In this document: piece after piece, positions 1-6,154 of the stretch | How positions within the stretch are numbered: position 1 is the first letter of the stretch | Layout of the letters: each line of letters opens with the position of its first letter | Assembly: GCA_044450465.1 (NCBI GenBank) | Contig: JBIOJB010000076.1 | Span: forward strand, 1 to 14,319 | Reading direction: 5' to 3' | Length of the DNA stretch: 14,319 nucleotides | Source of the DNA: JBIOJB01 sp044450465 | Lineage (GTDB): Bacteria; Chloroflexota; Dormibacteria; Dormibacterales; Dormibacteraceae | Made by a program: the position numbers and the translations under genes | Notes under the pieces: generated by a model | The model's database searches: none | Told to the model about the DNA's origin: nothing | The model's input: only the letters and a program-made list of their open reading frames with translations

Positions 1-1059
1 CTGGAAGGCCGTGCCGAGTAGCTCGCCGTAGCGGCGCAGGGCCTCGACCACGTCCGGCCGGGCCTCGGACAGCAGAGCCCCAGCGGCGCATGCCGCCGAG
101 AAAAGGGCGGCCGTCTTGCCGCGCACGACCCGAAGGTACGATTCGCGATCACCCGGGTACGCGCCTCGTAGCGCGACGTCGTCGATCTGCGAGGCGCAGA
201 TCGCCTCGAGCGCTTCGGCGATGGCTGAGGTCACCGCGCGGTTCCCGATCTGCGCGATGAGCCGGGTCGCCTTCGCAAAGTAGTAGTCGCCCACCGCGAT
301 GGCGCGCTCAGGACCCTCCGCGGCCGCGACGGTCGGCCGCCCTCTTCGGTGCGTGCTTTCGTCGACGTAGTCGTCGTGAATGAGCGTGGCGTTGTGAAGC
401 AGCTCGACAGCGGCCGCGAGCTCGGCCGCCCGCAGTGGATCGGTTCGGGGCCCGAGGGCTGCCGTGAGTTGAACGAGCCGTGGCCGCACGCGCTTGCCGC
501 CGGCCTCAACGAGGCGTCGCATGGGCAGAGCTACTGGATCGGGGTCCACCAGCAGCTGCCGTGTGAGCTCGAGCTCGACCAGCGCGTCCGGGCCTTTCGG
601 GTTCGACCGCGCGGCCGGCTCCTCGAACTCGCCGTCCAGCTGCAGCGCGAGCTGCCTTCGCCGCGGGCCGTCGAGCTCGACTGCGAAGACCGACTGCCAT
701 TGGCCCAGCACCAGCTGGCCGTCCTCGACCAAAAGCGTCGCCATCGCGCTGAGCAGCAGCTGACGGCAGTGGGCGTGGCCGTTGACCGGCTCATCCACGG
801 CGATCTCGAATCGTCGCGTGAAGTCGTCGTGCTGGTAGCCACCGCCTTCGGGTGCGAGCCGTGCGAGCAGCCGCTCGAAGTCGCCGAGCAGCAGCGACTC
901 GTTCTCGTTGACCGCTAGACCCACGGTGGTGTGCAGGGACTGGAGGTGCAATCGCCCGTTCAGCAAACCGGCCCCGCGGACGCGGTCGCGAAGGCGCTCG
1001 GTGATGTCGACGAACTGAGTCGGGCGATCGGTCTGAAACTCGATCCTCGAGTGAATCAT
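1..1059 (-). CDS. YjbQ/UPF0047 domain fused to trans-polyprenyl diphosphate synthase (3' end cut by window)
   Basis: One uninterrupted frame encodes two families; 353 residues are visible. Residues 1 to about 140 match YjbQ/UPF0047 (secondary thiamine-phosphate synthase family): LHTT at 42-45, VNEN at 50-53, HDD at 77-79, NGHAH at 93-97, LGQW at 118-121 and ELDGPR at 128-133. After a linker of about 40 residues comes a prenyl synthase: GGKRVRP at 187-193, the first Asp-rich motif DDYVD at 229-233, RRGRPT at 238-243 and GKT at 314-316. The frame leaves the window just before the second Asp-rich motif is expected, so roughly 100-140 residues are missing. Prenyl synthases condense isopentenyl diphosphate onto allylic diphosphates to make quinone or carrier-lipid chains; the physiological role of YjbQ is poorly defined. 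The ATG at 1059 overlaps the upstream stop as ATGA, implying translational coupling. I see no ATG in the linker; a GTG near residue 171 is the only plausible restart and would lose the N-terminal helix of the synthase. Domain calls are firm; chain length and fusion function are unknown. Confidence 0.88.
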   Translation of the reverse strand, partial: MIHSRIEFQTDRPTQFVDITERLRDRVRGAGLLNGRLHLQSLHTTVGLAVNENESLLLGDFERLLARLAPEGGGYQHDDFTRRFEIAVDEPVNGHAHCRQLLLSAMATLLVEDGQLVLGQWQSVFAVELDGPRRRQLALQLDGEFEEPAARSNPKGPDALVELELTRQLLVDPDPVALPMRRLVEAGGKRVRPRLVQLTAALGPRTDPLRAAELAAAVELLHNATLIHDDYVDESTHRRGRPTVAAAEGPERAIAVGDYYFAKATRLIAQIGNRAVTSAIAEALEAICASQIDDVALRGAYPGDRESYLRVVRGKTAALFSAACAAGALLSEARPDVVEALRRYGELLGTAFQ

Positions 1060-1439
1060 CGGCCGGCTTTGAGCGCCGCGAGGAGCAGCTCGCGCACCGG
1101 ACGCGCCTCGCCGTTCGAGGCCGCGGCAAACGACATCGATTCGATGGCGCTCGCGAAAGCGACCTGCACCGCTTGCGGTGCCGCGCTAGCCAAAAGACGC
1201 GAGGATCGGGCAAGACATAGGTCGCCCATCAAGAGCATCGGCGGCGGAGCCGCGCGCCGCCCAAGGCCCTGGAGCTCGACGCCGACCTCGACGAGGGCGG
1301 CCGCGAGGGCAAGCTTCGGCTGGGCCGCGCGGTCGTAGCCCGCGACCGCTTTCAGATAAGAGCGGTAGGCGTCTGACAGCCCGCCCGTCCACAGGCTCTC
1401 GATCCTCTCAAGCTCGGGCTCGATGACCTGCGTCGTCAA
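1056..1439 (-). CDS. Small degenerate prenyl-synthase-like protein, possible non-catalytic partner subunit
   Basis: A 127-residue protein of mostly helical, Ala/Leu-rich composition. Its middle, LALAAALVEVGVELQGLG followed by MLLMGDLCLARSSRLLA, lines up by eye with the region of polyprenyl synthases running from the first Asp-rich helix to the GDyllarA helix, but no DDxxD motif is present. I infer a catalytically dead relative, comparable in concept to the small subunits of heterodimeric hexa- and heptaprenyl diphosphate synthases. The start is taken as TTG at 1439: it overlaps the TetR stop as TTGA and has GGAG eight bases upstream. An upstream in-frame start at 1499 would overlap TetR by 64 bases and add a low-complexity Arg-rich tail, so it is less likely. 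The stop overlaps the fusion gene start as ATGA, so the two proteins are probably made together. Family assignment is tentative; the gene itself is well supported. Confidence 0.7.
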   Translation of the reverse strand: MTTQVIEPELERIESLWTGGLSDAYRSYLKAVAGYDRAAQPKLALAAALVEVGVELQGLGRRAAPPPMLLMGDLCLARSSRLLASAAPQAVQVAFASAIESMSFAAASNGEARPVRELLLAALKAGR

Positions 1440-2038
1440 CCCACCGGCTCCACGAGCGAACCGGCGAGCTGGCGAAAAGCTGAAAGCGCGCGGACGCACG
1501 ATTCGTCGTCGCGGGTGACGACGTAATAGAGGCCGAAGCCGAGCACCGTGTTGAGGACAAGCGGCACGAGCACCTCTCGAGGGACGGTCAGCCGGACCCT
1601 TCCGTCCTCCTCGAGCCGGTCGAGCTGCTCCTGGATCACCTCGCGGTATCTCGTGAACAGCTCGGGGAGGTACGCGCGAAGCCGCTCGGTGCGCGGGGCC
1701 TGGACCAGGAGATCGAACGCCGCGAGCTGCACGTCACCAAGGCGGCGTAGCGAATCCCACAGTGACTCGACGCCGATCTCGAACACCTCGAGCGGGTCGG
1801 TGAGCTGGTTCATCCCCAGGCGCAGCTCCTCGACGGACCTCGCGGTCAGGTAGCGCCACGCCTCCACCAGGAGCTCGGACTTGGTGGGGAACCAGTACTG
1901 GAGATTGCCGATGGCGACGCCCGCCTTCGAGGCGATGGAACGCACGCTGGGGCCCGAGTAGCCGTTTTCCAGCAGCGACTCGGCCGCGGCGTGAATGATC
2001 TGATCGCGGGTGCTTTCGGTCGCGGTCGCCCCGGTCAT
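1436..2038 (-). CDS. TetR/AcrR family transcriptional regulator
   Basis: A 200-residue protein of typical TetR length. The N-terminal helix-turn-helix spans roughly residues 12-56: SVRSIASKAGVAIGNLQYWF at 31-50 is the recognition region, followed by PTKSELL. The C-terminal all-helical part, where an effector would bind and the protein dimerises, ends with a hydrophobic stretch around VLNTVLGFGLYYVV. It is the first gene of an overlapping unit with the small prenyl-synthase-like protein and the YjbQ-prenyl synthase fusion, so control of that unit, including itself, is the simplest expectation. Palindromic sequence overlaps its start codon and no Shine-Dalgarno is visible, which suggests a very short leader. 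The ligand cannot be read from the sequence. It also lies downstream of the molybdoenzyme operon in the same direction, so regulation of that operon is a second possibility. Confidence 0.93.
   Translation of the reverse strand: MTGATATESTRDQIIHAAAESLLENGYSGPSVRSIASKAGVAIGNLQYWFPTKSELLVEAWRYLTARSVEELRLGMNQLTDPLEVFEIGVESLWDSLRRLGDVQLAAFDLLVQAPRTERLRAYLPELFTRYREVIQEQLDRLEEDGRVRLTVPREVLVPLVLNTVLGFGLYYVVTRDDESCVRALSAFRQLAGSLVEPVG
1448..1451 (-). promoter_or_regulatory. Shine-Dalgarno site deciding a TTG start
   Basis: GGAG lies within the last codons of the TetR gene, eight bases before the TTG at 1439. It supports the short form of the downstream gene and a TTGA stop/start overlap. Confidence 0.5.
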
Positions 2039-2056
2039 ACGTATGTACCAGTGTAC
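2036..2056. promoter_or_regulatory. Candidate TetR operator over the regulator's start codon
   Basis: Two adjoining inverted repeats lie here. CATACGTATG at 2036-2045 is a perfect 10-bp palindrome that includes the TetR start codon. GTAC-CAGT-GTAC at 2045-2056 follows it, and TGTAC is also directly repeated with a 3-bp gap. On the minus strand TACACT, a possible -10 element, lies about 11 bases before the ATG. This placement fits an autorepressed, nearly leaderless promoter. Binding by this regulator is inferred. Confidence 0.4.
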
Positions 2057-2078
2057 TTGGGCCGGGCCGCGGGGTGGG

Positions 2079-2093
2079 GCCGCCGGTGGCGGC
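2079..2093 (-). terminator. GC-rich hairpin between the pilin and TetR genes
   Basis: A perfect 6-bp inverted repeat (GCCGCC / GGCGGC) with a 3-base loop sits about 20 bases after the pilin stop codon. It has no following T-run, so it is a weak terminator candidate or a chance product of GC-rich DNA. Confidence 0.2.
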
Positions 2094-2112
2094 GGGCGCC
2101 GAGACTAGCTCG

Positions 2113-2283
2113 TCAGCAACCGACCTTGTACTGGCACAGCGTCGCCGAGATGTTGGAGAACAGGTTGATCAGCTGGTGGCCGGTGACGATCAGCGCGATG
2201 ACGACTATGAGCGCCACGAGCGCGAGGATGAGCGCGTACTCCACTAGTCCCTGGCCGCTTTGTCTGCGGGAATGTAATTTCAA
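2113..2283 (-). CDS. Flp/Fap-type type IVb pilin, orphan
   Basis: With the start chosen here the prepilin is 56 residues: a 10-residue basic leader ending in SG, then QGLVEYALIL, the Flp pilin signature, with Glu at +5 of the mature protein. A hydrophobic helix runs to about residue 34, followed by a short amphipathic tail. Cleavage after Gly10 by a TadV-type prepilin peptidase and export by a Tad secretion system would give a 46-residue mature subunit. Two cysteines near the end (C50, C56) could close a small disulphide loop. The start is taken as TTG at 2283, with AGGGA five bases upstream. A GTG at 2313 would add ten residues and is the alternative. No other tad or prepilin-peptidase gene is in the window, so assembly would depend on genes elsewhere. 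It lies 36 bases after the beta reductase subunit and may share its transcript. Confidence 0.85.
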   Translation of the reverse strand: MKLHSRRQSGQGLVEYALILALVALIVVIALIVTGHQLINLFSNISATLCQYKVGC

Positions 2284-2288
2284 CGTAA

Positions 2289-2293
2289 TCCCT
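2289..2293 (-). promoter_or_regulatory. Shine-Dalgarno site for the pilin TTG start
   Basis: AGGGA lies five bases before the TTG at 2283. It favours the shorter prepilin leader over the GTG at 2313, which itself has an AGG five bases upstream, so the choice is not certain. Confidence 0.4.
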
Positions 2294-2319
2294 GACCTAG
2301 AAAGCTTAACCACCGAAAC

Positions 2320-3297
2320 CTAGGTTCGGGTCGTCACTTTTTCGAGCGCTTGCTCGACGACCACGCGAATCATCTTTTTTCGCCAGAAATGGCTCATGTC
2401 CGCGTTATCCAGAGGCTTGGCAGGTTTGGCTGCGATCTCCGCAGCCTCCCGGATGACCTCGGCGTTCAGCCGTTTTCCGGTGATGAAGGCTTCGGCGGCC
2501 GCCACCTGCAGCGGATGTGACGCCACTGCGGACAGCACGATGTGGCACGTCTTCACCACGTCCCCGTCGAGCACCGCAGCGACGGCAGCGCCGGCGATCG
2601 GGAAATCTATGGAGCCGCGTCGACGGAGCTTCACGTACGCGCTCCGGGTGCCCCTGGCAGCCTGAAGACGTAGATGCGTCACCACCTCGTACGGCTTCTT
2701 TGCCATGTAGTCGATGCCGTCATCCTGGTACAGGGCCGAGACGGGAATCTCGCGGTCACTGTCCGGGCCGGCCAGCAGAACCATCCCGTCCAGCGCGATG
2801 GCGGCCGGGGCTGTGTCGGAAGACGAGACGGCCCAGCAGCGTGGGCTCCCCGGGGCGACGAGACAGATCTCGCCGTCCTTCTTCATGCAGAAGCCGGCCG
2901 CCTTCCTCCACTCATAGGTCATGTCGTAGTAGTTGCATCGCGTGTCGACGCAGAGGTTTCCCCCGGTCGTGCCGGCGTTGCGGAGCGGCGGGGAGGAGAC
3001 GAGTCCGGCGGCTTCCGCGTAGCCGGCGAATCCGCCGCCGAGGAGAGAGTGGGTCGCCGCCGCCGCAAGGGTGACGCCCGCGCCCACGGTGCACGAGGCG
3101 GACCCGTTGTTGATTTCGCGCGACAGGAAATCGAGGCCGATCAAAGTCTCGACCTCGAACTGGCGCCGCTTGAGCTTGGGAAAGAGATCGGTACCACCCG
3201 CGACGAACATCGCTCGAGGACCGAGCTCGGCGGCGATCGAAGCCGCCTCCCGCGGCGTCCGCGGCCGCACCAGCTTGAAAGGGGGGAGACGAAGCAT
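2320..3297 (-). CDS. hcrB: 4-hydroxybenzoyl-CoA reductase-type beta subunit (FAD, plus extra 4Fe-4S site)
   Basis: A 325-residue FAD-binding subunit of the molybdenum hydroxylase family; from memory, the Thauera beta subunit is about the same size. The FAD site shows as FVAGGTDLFPKLK at 31-43 and NAGTTGGNL at 107-115. Between the two halves of the FAD domain lies an insertion holding C121, C137, C145 and C154, with WRKAAGFC, EIC and SPRC contexts. In 4-hydroxybenzoyl-CoA reductase four such cysteines bind an extra 4Fe-4S cluster that lets electrons flow toward the molybdenum site, so the enzyme reductively removes a phenolic hydroxyl group. The spacing here (16, 8, 9) agrees with what I recall of the Thauera enzyme. 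Ordinary CO- or xanthine-dehydrogenase FAD subunits lack this insertion. The ATG at 3297 overlaps the alpha subunit stop as TGATG; a longer upstream frame is only overlap with that gene. Substrate is inferred by family. Confidence 0.88.
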   Translation of the reverse strand: MLRLPPFKLVRPRTPREAASIAAELGPRAMFVAGGTDLFPKLKRRQFEVETLIGLDFLSREINNGSASCTVGAGVTLAAAATHSLLGGGFAGYAEAAGLVSSPPLRNAGTTGGNLCVDTRCNYYDMTYEWRKAAGFCMKKDGEICLVAPGSPRCWAVSSSDTAPAAIALDGMVLLAGPDSDREIPVSALYQDDGIDYMAKKPYEVVTHLRLQAARGTRSAYVKLRRRGSIDFPIAGAAVAAVLDGDVVKTCHIVLSAVASHPLQVAAAEAFITGKRLNAEVIREAAEIAAKPAKPLDNADMSHFWRKKMIRVVVEQALEKVTTRT

Positions 3298-5666
3298 CAG
3301 CCGACGATCTCTCTGAGATCCTTCGGGGGCGGATCGACCTTGATGGTCTCCGGGTAGGGGATGCTCGGAAACCGCACCGGACCGAAGCGCGGGATTTCTC
3401 CCTTGCCTTTTCTTCTCAACGCCTCGACCACCTTCTCGGGGGTGATGGGCACCTCGTCGATCCAGACGCCGAGAGCGTCGTGCACCGCCGCGCAGACTGC
3501 GGGAGGAACCGGAAGCAGCGGTCCCTGACCCGCTTCCTTGGCGCCGTATGGACCCTCGGGATCGACGGTCTCGACGATGAAGGTCTCGACCTCGGGCATG
3601 TCCAGAAACGTCGGCGATTTGTATTCGAGCATCGAAGGCCACTTGTGCAGGCCCTTGCGAAAAGTCTGTTCTTCCATCAAGGCCTCGCCGAGGCCCATGT
3701 AGACGCTGCCCTCGACCTGACCCTCGACCAGAAGGGGGTTGATCGCGCGGCCAACGTCATGCGCGATCCATATCTTGTTGACGTGGAGCAGACCGCTGCG
3801 TGGATCGGCCTCGAGATCCACAACGCACGCCGAGTAGCTGTAGGCTGGGCTGGGCCCGACGCCTGAGCCTTTGTAAGGTCCAGCGATTGCGGGTGGCGTG
3901 TAGCTGCCCGCGCTGGTCAGGGTGCCGAACCGGGCCTCCGCCAGCATGGCGGCCTGCTCAAATGTGAAATCGCCGATCCTGCCGGCGCCGACGCCGACCG
4001 TCGACGGGCTGCAGCCCATCTTCGCCGCTGCGGCTTTGACGAGCATCGCGCGCATCTTCTTGCCCGCCTCAATCGCCGCATTGCCCACCATGAATGTCAC
4101 CCGCGACGAGTACGAACCCAGGTCGATCGGGGTCGTGTCGGTGTCGGCGGTCACGAGCCTGATGTCAATCGGCTGCAGGCCCAGCTCCTCGGCCACGACG
4201 GTGGCGAGCACCGAGTCCGAGCCCTGGCCGATGTCCATGGCCCCGCAGTAGGCGGTCACGCCTCCTCGGTCGACTTTGATCTGGACCTCTGAGTGCGGCA
4301 TGTCGTTCCAGTAGATGGCGGTGCCGGCGCCCGACAGGTAGCTGGAGATGGCAAAGCCCATGCCCCGCCCGGCTCGCCTCTCGCGGCGCCGGTAGCCGGA
4401 CGCCGCGAGCACGCGCTCGCTGCATTCCTCGAGCCCGCAAGAGGTCACCCGGAGCCAGTTGACGGTCCTGGTCATCGGCTTGACGAAGTTGCGCTGCTTC
4501 AGCTCGACCGGATCAAGGTCGATGTCGTGCGCGATCTTGTCGAGGTGGACTTCGAGCGCGAAGCGAGGCTGAGGCGTGCCGTGGCCTCTCTTGGGCCCGC
4601 AGGGCGGCTTGTTGGTGAAGACCCGGCATCCCTCGAACCGGTAGGCGGGTATGTCATACGTGACCGTCTGCAGCGCACCCGTATAGAAGGTCGAGGCCAC
4701 GCCGTACGAGCCGTAAGCCCCGCCGTCCAGGGCGGTTCGGAAATGCATCGCCGTGATCCGCCCGTCCCTCTTGACCCCGGTGCGCACCCACATCAGGACC
4801 GGATGGCGGCCACGGTGCGCGTAGAACACCTCTTCCCGGGTGAGGGTGCACTTGACCGGCCTGCCGGTCAGCATGGCCAGCTTGCACACGATGATCTCGT
4901 GCGCGAACGGGTCGGTCTTGCCGCCAAACCCGCCGCCGTGTGCAGCGCCGATGACCCGGATCCTGTTCATCGGCAGCTCGAGCACCCTGGAGAGGGCTCG
5001 ATGGACGTAGTGCACCACCTGCGTCGATGACCAGAGCGTGACCTTTCCGTCCACGCAAGTCGCCGTGGCGCTGTGCTGTTCCATCGGAAGGTGGGTGTTG
5101 CCCTGGTAAAAGAACACGTCCTCCCGGACGTGATCCGCCGACTCGAAGCCCCCCTCGACATCTCCAAACTCGAGTGCGACCAGCTTGTGAATGTTCTGCG
5201 GGCCCCCGTAGTCCTGGATCGACTCGTCTTTAGGGGACGCGAGCGCGTCGTCGATGGACATCACCGCTTGGAGCACCTCGTACTCGACCCTGATCCGTTC
5301 GCAGGCCGCCGCTGCCGTCGCCTCGTCAACCGCCGCCACCGCGGCGATGGGATCGCCGACGTAGCGCACCTTCTCATGCTCAAGCGCGCGCTCGTCCTGG
5401 GTCACGGGAAGGATGCCGAACTTCACGGGAAGGTCGGCGCCCGTGATGACCGCATGAACGCCGGGGATCCGGCGCGCGCCGGACGTATCGATCGAGAGAA
5501 TGCGGGCGTGCGGATGGGGGCTGCGGAGAATCCGGCAGTGGAGGGTTCGAGGCAGGAGCATGTCGTCGGCGTAGACGGCTCGCCCGGTCACCTTGGGGAC
5601 CGCATCGACCCGGGTCAGCGGCTTGCCGACCACTCCGAACTGGTTGCCCGGTGCGCGCTCGGTCAT
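3297..5666 (-). CDS. hcrA: 4-hydroxybenzoyl-CoA reductase-type alpha subunit (molybdopterin)
   Basis: A 789-residue large subunit carrying the molybdopterin cytosine dinucleotide cofactor. Visible landmarks are the N-terminal GKPLTRVDAVPKVTGRAVYADD at 14-35 (hammerhead domain), GGGFGGK at 244-250, FYAHRGRHP at 281-289, TNKPPCGPKRGHG at 351-363, GAMDIGQGSDS at 475-485, and GPYGAKEAGQGP at 705-716, in which E711 is the expected catalytic glutamate. The HRGRHP and KPPCGPKRGHG segments are characteristic of the 4-hydroxybenzoyl-CoA reductase branch rather than of CO dehydrogenase. It should form an (alpha-beta-gamma)2 cytoplasmic complex with its neighbours. The start ATG at 5666 overlaps the gamma stop as ATGA and the stop overlaps the beta start as TGATG. 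A longer in-frame extension upstream is an artefact of overlap with the gamma gene. No dedicated cofactor-insertion gene (XdhC-, CoxF-like) is nearby. Other aromatic-CoA or N-heterocycle substrates remain possible. Confidence 0.9.
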   Translation of the reverse strand: MTERAPGNQFGVVGKPLTRVDAVPKVTGRAVYADDMLLPRTLHCRILRSPHPHARILSIDTSGARRIPGVHAVITGADLPVKFGILPVTQDERALEHEKVRYVGDPIAAVAAVDEATAAAACERIRVEYEVLQAVMSIDDALASPKDESIQDYGGPQNIHKLVALEFGDVEGGFESADHVREDVFFYQGNTHLPMEQHSATATCVDGKVTLWSSTQVVHYVHRALSRVLELPMNRIRVIGAAHGGGFGGKTDPFAHEIIVCKLAMLTGRPVKCTLTREEVFYAHRGRHPVLMWVRTGVKRDGRITAMHFRTALDGGAYGSYGVASTFYTGALQTVTYDIPAYRFEGCRVFTNKPPCGPKRGHGTPQPRFALEVHLDKIAHDIDLDPVELKQRNFVKPMTRTVNWLRVTSCGLEECSERVLAASGYRRRERRAGRGMGFAISSYLSGAGTAIYWNDMPHSEVQIKVDRGGVTAYCGAMDIGQGSDSVLATVVAEELGLQPIDIRLVTADTDTTPIDLGSYSSRVTFMVGNAAIEAGKKMRAMLVKAAAAKMGCSPSTVGVGAGRIGDFTFEQAAMLAEARFGTLTSAGSYTPPAIAGPYKGSGVGPSPAYSYSACVVDLEADPRSGLLHVNKIWIAHDVGRAINPLLVEGQVEGSVYMGLGEALMEEQTFRKGLHKWPSMLEYKSPTFLDMPEVETFIVETVDPEGPYGAKEAGQGPLLPVPPAVCAAVHDALGVWIDEVPITPEKVVEALRRKGKGEIPRFGPVRFPSIPYPETIKVDPPPKDLREIVG

Positions 5667-6154
5667 CCCATCCGGTCCGCCGCGAGCTCGATCGCCTCCA
5701 GGATCTTCGAGTATCCGGTGCACCGGCACAGGTTTCCGGCGAGAGCCTCGCGAATCGCGTCGCGCGACGGCTTTGGATGGCGATCGAGCAGGGACCTGGC
5801 GGCCAGCAGCATGCCGGGAGTGCAGTAACCGCATTGCGCCGCGCCCAGCTCCGCGAACGCCTGCTGAAGGGGGTGAAGCTCCGCGCCGCGCGCCATGCCC
5901 TCGATGGTCGTGATGGACCTCCCCTCGATCTGCGCCGGCAGCACGAGGCAGCTGAGCTGCGGCGCCCCGTCGACCAGCACGGTGCAGGTGCCACATTCAC
6001 CGAGCTCGCAGCCGTGCTTGGTCCCTGTGAGCTGCATGTCCTCACGCAGCACCTCGAGTAGGGTCTTGTGCACCGGCAGCAGGAGGTGTGCCACCTCGCC
6101 GTTGACCTCGAGGCGCACTGCCATTCGCTCGCCGCCGGTCGCCGAGTTTTCCAT
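5663..6154 (-). CDS. hcrC: 4-hydroxybenzoyl-CoA reductase-type gamma subunit (two 2Fe-2S clusters)
   Basis: A 163-residue iron-sulfur subunit, normal length for the family. The N-terminal plant-ferredoxin-like domain has C49, C54, C57 and C69 (HGCELGECGTC then SC). The C-terminal four-helix domain has C108, C111, C143 and C145 (QCGYC, LCRC). All eight cluster ligands are present. It should pass electrons between the molybdenum site in alpha and the FAD and 4Fe-4S sites in beta. The ATG at 6154 is chosen because it overlaps the stop of the HAD gene as TGATG; a second ATG at 6124 begins nearer the conserved domain and cannot be excluded. Gene order gamma-alpha-beta is the order I recall for the Rhodopseudomonas hba genes. 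Confidence 0.92.
   Translation of the reverse strand: MENSATGGERMAVRLEVNGEVAHLLLPVHKTLLEVLREDMQLTGTKHGCELGECGTCTVLVDGAPQLSCLVLPAQIEGRSITTIEGMARGAELHPLQQAFAELGAAQCGYCTPGMLLAARSLLDRHPKPSRDAIREALAGNLCRCTGYSKILEAIELAADRMG

Noticed and set aside
34..42. CRISPR arrays, insertion sequences, phage or toxin-antitoxin genes anywhere in the window (coordinates nominal)
   Set aside because: I found no spaced direct repeats, transposase motifs, terminal inverted repeats or toxin-antitoxin-like pairs by reading both strands.
349..918. A 189-codon plus-strand frame over the left-edge region
   Set aside because: It is a shadow of the minus-strand YjbQ-prenyl synthase fusion, whose conserved motifs are read in the opposite frame; the plus-strand product shows no recognisable domain.
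2079..2093. GC hairpin as a strong intrinsic terminator
   Set aside because: No T-run follows and short GC hairpins are common in DNA of this composition; it is listed only as a low-confidence candidate.
2674..3357. A 227-codon plus-strand frame over the beta subunit
   Set aside because: High-GC codon bias opens long antisense frames; the minus strand encodes the complete beta subunit with FAD and Fe-S motifs.
3298..3642. N-terminal extension of the beta subunit frame to 3642
   Set aside because: The extension overlaps the end of the alpha subunit, is Arg/Gly-rich with no similarity to the family, and the ATG at 3297 gives the normal length and a TGATG coupling.
5667..5996. N-terminal extension of the alpha subunit frame to 5996
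   Set aside because: It lies inside the gamma subunit gene, which has all eight cluster cysteines; the ATG at 5666 overlaps the gamma stop as ATGA and gives a normal-size alpha subunit.
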